Source: Patiria miniata (lineage: Eukaryota > Echinodermata > Asteroidea > Valvatida > Asterinidae). From it: a stretch of DNA of 64,000 bases. Made by a program: the position numbers and the translations under genes. The stretch is taken from the NCBI RefSeq assembly GCF_015706575.1, contig NW_024037060.1, forward strand, positions 2,253,983-2,317,982, written 5' to 3'. Shown here piece after piece: positions 26,482 through 38,400 of the stretch; within the stretch, counting starts at the first letter, position 1; every line of letters starts with the position of its first letter. A model generated the notes under the pieces. That model saw nothing but the letters and a program-made list of their open reading frames with translations, did not search any database and was not told the origin of the DNA.

Positions 26482-29400
26482 CTACATAGAAAACAGTTTA
26501 AATAACATAATGAATTGTCGGTATCACGATGAAGTTACAATAAGAAAATATCTGTGAGAACTGCTTTAATATCACACTAAACCACTTTCGGCTTATATGC
26601 ACAAAGTATGAAAGTGACGCTACATTGTCGCCTAATGTTTGCCTCGTTCCAAATGAAATTTTACTGTACTGTCCTCTAGTTTACCATTAAATTCTTTGAA
26701 GGCAAATAAATAATTTAATGCCAGTTACAGCACCCGATTTCTTACGTAGACGTCCATTACGGTACGTTTACACCAATGTATAGTGGTTCGAGTGGTGTCT
26801 TAAACTTTAAATAATTGAAGACGATTTGTGTCAAATATATTCGGAGTAGATGTGATCTAACGTACCAAGTTATCCTCCACGGCTTGCTCAAAGAGCGCCC
26901 GTACTTCCTCCAGGTAGTGAGCTAGCCTGGTCTGGCCGAGACACTGGTCCTCGGAGTCGTCCGAGGCAATCTCCATGAAACCCTGGTCGTAACAGATGTC
27001 ATTCAGGCTCGATAAGCCGGGGCCCTTGCCCCTGACACCGACGCGGTGGGTCCATGCACCGCTCTTCAGATCGAACCGGTACTGTTGGGTTTAAGATAAA
27101 ATTTCGATTGCATTAATTTAAAACAAAATGAAAATCAATTTAAAGTTTGAGGAAATCGTCAATACATTCAAATTGGTTATGCAGGTTCACTTAACTAAAA
27201 ATTGAATGTCGAACTCGATTATCAAATCATGACGGTTTGGAAGAACCGATTTCTGCGCAAGGTAGTTATTGCATGTTTACCTGTGGTAGTAGCTTCCAGC
27301 CGTGAGTAGCGACCATGTCGATTGCCGATACGATGTAATCGATAGTCTCCTCAGTGGCAAAGTACGGGAGATTGATGCGAACGAACCCCGGCCGGACTGC
27401 CTCAGCCGGCTCCTCATTACACATGTTTCTCCTGAAGAACGAGATTGAAATTGTCATGAATATAACTACAACTAATATGACTATAACTTGATACAGTATA
27501 TAATACATAGCATATACATAATATATAACTATTTCATTTAATACAATAAGAACGACAGAAACGAATTTAACATAAGATACCAATGGACATTCTAATCAAT
27601 AATCACAAAAATGTCGAAGTCTTCAAGTAATACATATAAGTTTGTTTTAATACTGATAATTTGGCATTTTTTTGTAATTGTTGGTAAATCTTTGTATTAA
27701 ATTTTATTTTTTACATTTTCAGTTCATGGTCTTAAAGTAATTATTACCTGTCCTCGCGGATGAGATCGTAAAACTTGACGGCACTGTCTTCCGAAATGCC
27801 CAAAAGATCCTGAAATACAACGAGAAGAAAAATACTTATATAACTTAAGAGAAGATAATACTATTTTACCAAAGGAATATTTTCCCCTTTCAGGTGTCAC
27901 TGCTATAATGTGATTGGTTTATTCTGGCCTAACAAAATTTTGTAACGAACTCTAATATTTCAATAATGACCAACGAAGGTCTAAATCATTCTGTTATCAA
28001 ACCATAAAGATTGAATAAACCAAGTAACGACAGAGAAACAAATAATGGTCCTAGTTACGAGAAGACACTCACGTGGGCGTAGGGACCCGCGCATGCGCAC
28101 CCGCCTCGAGCCTGGATGCCAAAGAGGTCGTTGAGGAGGACGGAGACGAAGTTGTGATGCAGGAATTTGCCCGTCTGCGGATGCCTGATCAAGAAGGAGA
28201 AGATGGGGAGACGGGACACGTCTTTGTTGCCGAGGATGAGAAGGTTCTCGTTGGATTGCCACCTCGCGAACGCGTATCTGGAAGAAAAAGTGAAAGGTCA
28301 TAAAGATTACAATTGTTAAACATTCAAAAAGGAATATTTTATTTTTTTTTGAAAAAAAAGTCAAAAAGCAATCGGTAAAAATAAACTTTTCAATACCTCA
28401 CGGCTTAGATTGAAGTCGGTATAAAAAAGCTGATGATCAACAATTGACGAACTATCCGACCGACGGAGATCTGTTACACTGCTATCAAGAATGGAATTGA
28501 CAAAAGGTGTTTGTCTGTTTACCTTGCTAGCTGCTCCTCCCGCTCCTCGATGTGGTGTACGCCCACGGCGTGTTTTATCTGGAAGGCCAGCCCAGCGCGG
28601 ATGGATTCTACGATAGCCGGAGTGCCGCCTTCCTCCCTCGCCTCAATATCCCGTAGATAGTGGTACATGTCACGTGACACCTGGTTGACGAGAATGTATA
28701 AGATTGTCTTTGAAAATACCATTTCGTCTCTAAATAACAATAATCATATACCCCTTAAGTTATGACGTAAGGGGGGAAAATATCCAAAATGTATGCATAA
28801 ACTGAAAGCAACTTTTCTAAAGATGACACCAAATGGCCAAGAAGGCTTTGTATTACTGTTTTTGAAAACTAGATCTCCATGCCTATATGCCGTTATACTC
28901 TCATTATAAACATGACGGTTTCTGTTCTATTCTTCTTTCTTCAAAATTCCAAATTCGGTCACTTTAATAGTTCGTATAATTGCTATTGAAAACACGGCAA
29001 AATAGGTGTGGCGACAGCTTTGTTTTATTTCTGTACCGGATGATGACTAAACGATCACAAGGTGTGTCTCGCAAAAGAAAACCGTGCCAAAAAATCCTTT
29101 CTTCAAAAAGGTCTCATCTAAAAAAAGCAAACAACACGTGGCAGGTTTTTGAGTAATACTTACATATGCAACGGTGCCCCCGCCAGCTCCGTGAGGGACT
29201 TTGTTAACAAAGAGGCGTTTCTTAGCAACCAGAAGTCCTATAAATATAAACAAATATAACGATGAGTCCTCTTGCAAATGATTCGGTGTTTACGAGTTAA
29301 TCCAGGGGAAATTGGAAAATTAGGACAATCAGACAACAACATTGCGAGGAGGTGTCGCAAAATGACAAATATAGCCTTACTAGAAATAGTTTCCGAGGAG

Positions 29401-32400
29401 CGTTAGGGCCTACATCTCAGCAGATTAGTAAAAAAGTAAACAACCTGTTTCGGTTGGGTGTGGTCGAAATTACGTCTGAACTCTAACACTGTTGAGAGTC
29501 GCAATTTCGATTGCCAAGCATTTTGGAGCGTGGTTTTCCGAACATTAGCGATGTCCATTTTAATAATTTCTGATTTTGCAATTTTTTTATGGTTTAGATT
29601 ATTATCTTACCTGGTGTCCCGACGCCTCCGACGAATTTGTGTGTGGATATGAATACGGCATCCTTCGAGCAGTCCCAGTCTGGTCTGTGGACAAAAATTA
29701 TGAAATACATATTAAGGTAATTTTTGAACAACAAACGTTACACAATTGCTAAATGTTTGTGCCATTATTGGTGACTGCATGTCTGTTTGTATTTTCAATC
29801 ACTTGGTAAATTGGTACCATTTTGTTCAGTTGGTGAATTTTGTTCAGTGCTAAATTTAAGAATATTAAAACTCACCTAGATTCTTCTGGATTCATATCAA
29901 TGTCCAAATACGGCGCTGATAAAGAAAGAACGGAAAAGTAACATAAATCAATTATTGATGTCGAACTCGATAAAAAATAGCTAAAAAATATTATTTAACT
30001 TTTGGCATTTGCTTTATGATCTGCACAAAAAGCCACATTTAGTAAAATGTTGTGTGAACGAGTTGAAAAATCGAAATTATTTGAAGAATAAAAAAATAGA
30101 TTAAGCTTTGCAAACACAGATTTTTTTAGAATTAAGGCCTATATGCACACTGCAAAAAGTACAGTGTAAATTTAACGCTCTGAAGAAACTTCTTATCGAG
30201 AGAGGGTCATTAACCAGACACAACACAGTGTTAAATTCCAAAATTAACACCACAGTTTCCAAAGCGTGTTTATAAAAAAAATCAAATATTATTCCTTTTG
30301 GCTTTCTTGAGGCCAGCTATTTTTCTTTTGTCAAATTTTGCTCGACAAATTTTGTTTGAACCAACCTGCCGTAGCGTAGTCCCAGAAGGAGAGAGCTCCG
30401 TAGTGATGCAAGAGCGCCGCCACCGGCTTGGTGTCGGTGATGATACCGGTGACGTTGGATGCGGCTGAGAAGCAGCCTAGGATCAGATCGTACTCTTGGC
30501 AGTACGTCTGGAGCTTAGACTCCAAGTCAGTCAGGTCTACCAGCCCCTGAGGCGTCTGTTGGATCCGCACAACCTGTGTATAAGGGTGAAATTTCAAGGC
30601 ATTAATTATCATTTGCTTCTCATACATTTTGTTCGTTTTCAATAACACCACTCAAAATCCAAAGAATGTACCCAACCTAACCTGTTGAAGTTTCAGCTCA
30701 GTGGATGTTACACTTTTCGAGAACAGTGAAAAACCATGCACAACCTTTTGATCGTGGAGCAAGATCAATTGAGCAAGAGATAGTAATATAACATTAGACT
30801 GCACTATTTTTTATAAAACTTGTCTCGCAAAAACTCGCGAGATGTTTTGGAGACGTTTGGCAAAATAACTGCTATTTTCCGAGCAGTTTCAATCGCTCAG
30901 TGCGCTCACTAGCAACACGCAGCTTAAGGATATTCGCTTCATTGCACTTACACCCTCACCATTTTTTATTGTTTATATTCTGGAAACATTCGAGAATAAC
31001 TATAGATTTTTTTTTTACTTAATGAAGAAAATGTCTTTCCATAACCGGTATCAAAAAGCAGTGTCGCCAACTTGTCTGGCGACGTGTTTTTTCAAGTGTC
31101 GTATCACTCACGATTATTACAAACGGCTATTGAAACACCCGTGCAAGTCTCAATTAGACACGCTGAGCTGACTGCGTTGCGAGCGACGAGGGAAGGAACA
31201 AACTGTTTGGGTCGATGATGTCATTTTTGTTGAAGTGAATTAGACCATAAGCTCAGCCAGATAATCTTGGGCCGGGGAAAATAACAAACATGCCTCGTGT
31301 ACTGAACGTCGATATCCCAGCAAAACAACCCAGAAAAATTAAAAATTTGAGCCCAAGTCTGTCCCACGTCCTCTGACAAGCAAACACGTCTCTCTCCGTT
31401 TTTGCTTATAGGTTATCATGATCAAGTAATGGAAATTATTGGTTGTGTGTAAAGGATACACTAATGGAAGCCAGATACGAGTATATTCTTTAAGCAGGAT
31501 GCTGCCGGAAATATGATTCTGTTTAATCCCATTAATTGGAAAAGTGACCCCGCGTGCAAATGGGTAATACCACAGGTCAGAACTGGCCCTAAGGTTCATT
31601 TTCTTCCTCGTCTGCCCGCCCCCCTCCTTCAGACCTCCGGATCCGCCCCTAGTGTTAATTTCCCTTACATTTCGAATCAGATTGTTTGAAAGACGCCATG
31701 ATCTGTGAGAGCATGGCGTTCAAAACGGGATTTTAATTTCTTGCATGCCCTTTATCAACTGTTCAGATGATAAGCAGAGAGCGTGGGTGGCAATATAGGG
31801 GAGAAGGAAATTAAAGTCATGGAATTATGACACATGGCATTTGGTGGGGAGGGTTGCACCGCTGGAATGAGCAAGGGAGAAAATCAATGTGTACTAACCA
31901 TGTGGTTCGTTGTGCGGTTTTTGCAGCGGAAAGGGGGAGGGGGAACGTCTTGGGGGAATGTGGGTTACCGACCTATAACTTCTTATGGGGTCAGCCAGGG
32001 TCTTTCACTTACCCTAGCTCCGCTCTCTCGCCATGGTAGGATGTTGGAGTGATGTTCGAACGGACCCACCAACACCATCTGTAAGGCATGTGGAGAGTCA
32101 AAAAAAAAATTTAAATCTGAAAACAAATTAATGTTGCCTGCCTCAACAAAAACACAGCAAGCTTGAGAAAAGGGCAAGTTTACTAAATTTAGACCTGTTC
32201 TTGACTTGACTGGGCGTGAACAACCTGTCTATGTGTCCGGGATTTGTTATGGACATAATTGGACATAATTGAAACTTATTAACTATTTTTGAAGAAAACC
32301 CAAGGGAACCGAGAAAGTGCTTAATGATTATTTATAGATTTATAGCCGTGTTGTTGTTACCGGCTTTTTTCCTCCTTAAAGAGGCTATGTCGTTGTGTCT

Positions 32401-35400
32401 GGAACTAAGAATCGCGCCCTCTTGTGGATGTATTTCAGAGTTCTTTTTGGCAACTATTGTTTTTGACTCACCGTCCTTTTTGCTTTTTCCCCGTGTAGTT
32501 CCATAGCATTGAGGAGTTTGTGTATGGCCCCAGTGGAGCCGCTGCCCGTGAAAATCACTGCGTCATCTTCGGTCGCGTTCACGCAACCTCGGATCAATTC
32601 CCTGGGAGGAAAGGGAAGACACAAACCAAGACAAGTTTTAACGAGGCCACATCATTATGATGACCTGACCTCGACATGCACGCAATATGTAACGATGAGT
32701 GATCTGAACCAGTCCTGTCATTTCTTGAGGTTATTGTACTTCTTGTTGGATATCCCCGACGCCAAAATGGAATAATATGAAATTTGATTTAGGACAAAAA
32801 CTTCGTGAATTGTGATGAGTTGAATCCTTGTTGTTCATTATCTTTTATTAATTATATGTTTTGCTTCAATGCATTCGTTTATAACATGATGGTAATACTT
32901 TTATTATAATGATGACATCACAGTTTATCGTTAACATATTAATTTTGCCATTCAGCTTTACCAAAGGGAACACGGTACACTACCAAAGGATATGCCCCAT
33001 AAATGAAATAAAAAAACACTCAGAGTTTCGCAACAAATTGTTCCTTGTTCTTAACAACCTGTTTTGTGGCTACACAGATTTCCCCCATCAACCTGGGCCG
33101 GGGCAACGGGCTTGCTCAGAGCCCCACCCCGGGACGCTGGCCGGGATATTTCTGATCAAGTCAACCCCCGAGCACGTACTTTTCCCCAGGCCTTCGCCTG
33201 GTGTTCACACCCATAACACAGCCCCGTCAACACACCCGCCCCTGCCCATATCTCTTATCTCCCCTTCACCCGTGGTCAATCTCCCCTCTAGTTCCTGTCA
33301 TGTACAACAAGAAAATGAACTTGCAGCAACCCCCCCCCCCTTCCCCTGTGTAAAGTTCACATCTCCCCGATGTTTTCTTATGAACCCCAGGTGAGCCTGA
33401 AGTCTCAAGAGAGATCGACTCTATAGTCCCTGAACTTGAAGGGTTGTAGACCTCAAACAAGTCCCAAGCGCGTGCTGCAGTTCACTGGGCGGGCGTGGCC
33501 CCCACGCGGACTCGCGTCGCGCCCGGTGACAAGGGATATTCCGTCTAGTCTCAAAGGAAGAGTCCGTTTTGAGGGGTATCAACTGCAAAGTCAGTGTGGT
33601 TTTCCTGCCCCTAACAAGGCGGGAATTAAGGACAAGTGTCCCAGATACTGAACAAGGTCATTCATAACCTGGGGGTCAAATCGCAGGTGTCCTCTCCTAG
33701 CCTCTGTGGCAGACAGGCATAAAAACTTCTACAATCTATTTGTGAATCGGCGAAAAAAATTAAACGCCGCACCATCTCCGACTACATTGAGCTTGACCTT
33801 AATGCTACAGCCGCTGCGGTGAGTTGAGCATGCCAAGTAGGAAACTACGGTACTAGGCCTATTGTATTTACCAGGGCAATATTGGCACAACATAGAAACT
33901 AAGGGACCCCGAGTTCTTAGAAATTGGAATGAACTTGGAGAGCGGTACCCATACACTTCAATACTGTTCCATAAATTGGCAATGTTCCCATGTCAGAGCT
34001 ATACCGCCAATACTGGAGCATTTGTTTTTGAATCTTGTATTTGGATCTCCTCAGCAAAGTTTGGGGACACAGTGAAAAGAAAGTGCCAAGTTGGATCGCA
34101 AAACTTTGACCATTTTCGAGGAATTATGTTTACCTGGCTTCGTGCCTGAACTGCGTAGTTTGCTTGGAGGTCACAGTAGTTGTGGTGTGAGTGTTGGCGT
34201 ACATGGTGTAGACGTGCTCGCTGATGTAGTTCTCAATGCATCGAAGAGGCCTTTCAAGGAAACAAGCCAATTGCAAATTTAGAAAGTCAAACCCTTCAGA
34301 AATTTTCTTTCAAATATGTTTAAAAGAAAACCAACAAGTTTTCTTTAATCGAAAAACGTACTGAAGGCACTATTGTGTGACTTTGTAAGAGATGAAATAA
34401 TAAGTAAAACTTATCACGTGATCATTACGAACCATTACGTGGTGACAACGGAGGTTGAGGTGGAAAGAAGTTAAAGTAATAATGTAATATTCTAATAAAT
34501 GATATGACATCAAATCATGAATATTAACTGATTTTTTTAAAGGTTCCAATAAAGTTTACAAGGGACTCATAATATTTCCAGGACAGGTCAACTTTCACGA
34601 CAAACGCGAGTACAGGGCGTATGCCAGACGAGCACGCGGCTTCCTCGTAAACACACGGTTTCCTCGCGTTATTGGATGAAAACACGCGGGCCTGTCCCGG
34701 CTATACTGTTTTTGGTAACTTGCAAGTCAGCACACACCATTGCCCGATCGGAAGTCCTGAATTAAGGAAATTATATACGATAGCCAAAGCAAAATACTTC
34801 AAACACGCAGTCCCTATCTCGAAATAGAAGCCGAGGCAAGTTTTGCGCATAATCACGATTATTGGGTAAATCTAAGTAACTTAAGATGATTCAAGCCTGT
34901 ATCATATCACACTTTGCCTCAACTCGAGATGACCGATCTTAAAGGCGTTGACAGCTCGTACTAACCCCGCTCACGCAACCCGAAATTCCACTGCTCAAAT
35001 TTGATTAGAATTTTTACGCCAGAACACGATCCTCTATCGCGCCTGTTGCAATCATATTCAGTGTTATAATAAACGGGGTAGGCCTGGAAAGGATTTAAGA
35101 ACTAAAGTGGCATTTCCCGGACTCATGCGGACCTGTGGTTGCTACTTGGCGTTACCGTGAGCCCCGAGAAATGGGGGTTGACGTGGGAGCGGGGACGGGG
35201 AAATGAAATGGGTGGGCAGCTTGCAAGGATCTCGGTGTGAATGTGCCAGGTCGTGTTGCCATCGGTGCCGCGGACGGGCCGCGCACAGACGCCGGATCAC
35301 ACGGCTTAGCGACCTGGCTAATCCCCCAGATTATACTAATTTTAGGGGAGACAATTAGCATTTCCGAAAGTCCTCAACTTTGACGGTTTTTGTCTTGCAC

Positions 35401-38400
35401 AATCGCTGCTGTTGAACAACACAGGACACACCCATATTTTTTTTTGGGGGGGGGGGCCGAAAGTTTTATTTGCCCATTTACAAATGACACTTAGTTTCCT
35501 TTGAACTCAACTCATCATCAGATCACCCCAGAGAGATTATTCTATGCAGGATAATAAAGGCCATTCCCCAACTTTGTGACACGCCAGTTTCAGCTTTAAA
35601 GCCTGTCGTCTGCTTTTTTCAGTTCTTTGGTACCAAGGGGACCCCTTTCTTTCATCAATATTTTCGTTGAACAGCCAAGACCCGTAGGCCCTTTTGTTTC
35701 ATTTGATCAAAACGTTCAACGCCACACCGGAACCGCGTTTTCGTAAATGGTCCCTTTCGCGACCCCAAGATCCCCATTAGAGGATTTATTAACCGCACGA
35801 AGTTGTACAAAATAAACGTGATTGACAGTCGATGGCGGGCTGTGGTTAATTCCATCTGGTTGGGAAATGTAACATCCGCAAAAGAAGATGACTCCAGGCA
35901 CCTCACGAAGGCATGGTTTCCTCTCAGGGATACGACTGTGCTGGTCAATTCAGATCCTCACATCAATCAGATAACTATATAAAGGTGCACGTTATTTGAA
36001 ACATTATTTATTTCCCCAAAGGTTATATATAATCTCACTCACCTTCCAGAAGCTGTGTAATCGCAATATATCACTGCAAACAAAAGACAAAATAGATATA
36101 ATAAATATAGGCCTATTTATATTAAAAATACAATAAAAACCGATCGATTATTGATTGATAGGCCCCTATGTTCAATTCAATTTAACAATCGATGGATCAT
36201 TAATCCTTTCCAAACAAACGGCTTTTTGTGGTAATTCACACGCTCAGCACAATAACACAGAAAAAACAAGTCATCACCACTATATACATGTCATTTCTAA
36301 AATATTCGAGATCGTTTGCGCGTGAACTCTATTTAGAGCAGGTACATTATCAGAAGCGCCCCCCCCCCCCACTCGATTGACTTTTCCACGCCCCTTGTCC
36401 TCGTCTCACATTGTATTACATTTTATTGATACAGCGATTTGGTTTCTAAATAGACAACGTCATGGTCGAATACAATGTCAATTGTTAGCCCCGAGTTCTT
36501 TCAGCCAATTGATAAAAATTTAAAAAAAAACCACCATCATTGCGAAGAGCCTCATACCTATTGTTATTTTCCTGGACAAAGAACCTTGACCGGAAGGTCC
36601 AAACTACTCGACTAACCAAACAACACAGGCCGTACTTTTGTGTTCGTTTGTCCGAACGGATGTTTCTCCAATCGCTGCCAATCAATAAAAATGTGTTTTG
36701 TAAATTTGCCAGAGCGATTACAAATAATGACACCCTAAACCGCAAGCCCATTATTGTACGGGCACAATCATTGTCAAGGTTTAAGTGTGGCTGTTCGATT
36801 CATTTCTAGAGCGTGAATAAAAAAGGTTTTAATACTGTACTATTATAAGTTAAGGGCCCAAACATAAACCAGTATTTGCATGTTCTACAGTGTTGCGATG
36901 TCGTGCGTGCCTTCCTTTTGGGGGGGGGGGGCAAAAAAAAACGATTATGACTAATAAGGATGACTGAATTTTATCATCGCGGTCACGGTGCATCACCAAC
37001 TTCGTGCGGGGTCAAAAAAAAATGGCAAGCCGCAATATACATGTGGAAAAAACATATTGCGTCGGGGTCCTGCAATCACCGCACGCGTAGTCTATTTATT
37101 GCGTGATGTGGTAAATCCCTTTAAGAAGGGAGTGTCCGGTCTACGCCACAACTTGTGTCCCTTAGTTTTTATAAGAAAACTTTCGCTTGATCTGATAAGC
37201 ATAAAGTATCCGTCCAGTGCTCGGCTGACTGCCCCAAACTTGAAGTCCGTTATCGGGGTGGTGTTTGTTTTTATTAGTGTAAGCAAACCCCAGAGGACAT
37301 TTTGGAGTCTCCTTCCACTTTTCCAGTCCCTAAAGAGCGACGCTCAAAAACAAAAAAGTGTTTGGAAATTTTTGTTTTTCTTCGCGACAGGGCGGTTTCT
37401 CAAGTTCTTACGGAAATCTCCCGCCCAGCTTACCGAGATTAAAAGGCTCCCCGTGCCAACAGTTTGTTTGATTCACCGTACTAAGATTCAGGAACTTAAT
37501 TTACACGAGTATTTTTTTTTTTCAGAGGAAGGGATCGTCAAAGAACGCCCCCGTTTCCCTGGTCACCTTTTTATATGGGAACTGCATGACTTGGTGATCA
37601 ATTGAATCCTTTAAGACGACCGTCTAACATGCAACGAGCCAAAGGCGCGAAAACTGTGCATCGCTGGCGTTAAAATTGTTCAAATACGATGCGCCAGTAT
37701 AACAACGCTGCGAGCAATGAAGCCAATGGGTTAGCTGATGTATACGAAAGAACACTTCAGCTCAGCGAATTACACTTTAAGAGAAAACAGTGAAAAACTG
37801 TGCACAACCTTTTTACCAAAAATCAGTTGGCTGATCGTTGGAAATCACTACTAAATAACAGCAAGCCAGACGGAATAGTTTAACAGGGTGTTGAGTACAA
37901 GTAAAAAAATTTTTAAAGTAATACTTCGGCAGGTTACTTTCGGGATAAATGCAAATAATCCTGCCTTTAATTTGGTGTAATTTTGCGCTACTTTTGTATT
38001 CTATGAACTCAGAACTGTCCTTTCACGAACGTGTCTCCTGATGAAGACATCAAGATGAAATCACCATAAAACGATCAGGAAGTATCATCATCGGTCGATT
38101 CATCGTTTTGACGGGTCTGACTTATGTCAACCTCGCTCAAGACTTTTTGGCGGTCTTTTCCCCCCGTGCTTTTTTACCCCATGCCCAGACCTAATTCGTG
38201 CAAACAAGCTAAGGTTCTGATTGATATTTCCGAGCACTTTTTTTATCAAACACATGCACGCTTAAGTGTCGAATTGGGAAAGGCGTAGGCCTCGGGCCTG
38301 TATCATGTCCGACAACTCGTTGTTTAAATACGCAAGTCGTGTTGTGTTTTGCTATAGTTTTTTTTTTCATTTCGTGTTTAAGTGAAAAACTGAAGGTCAC

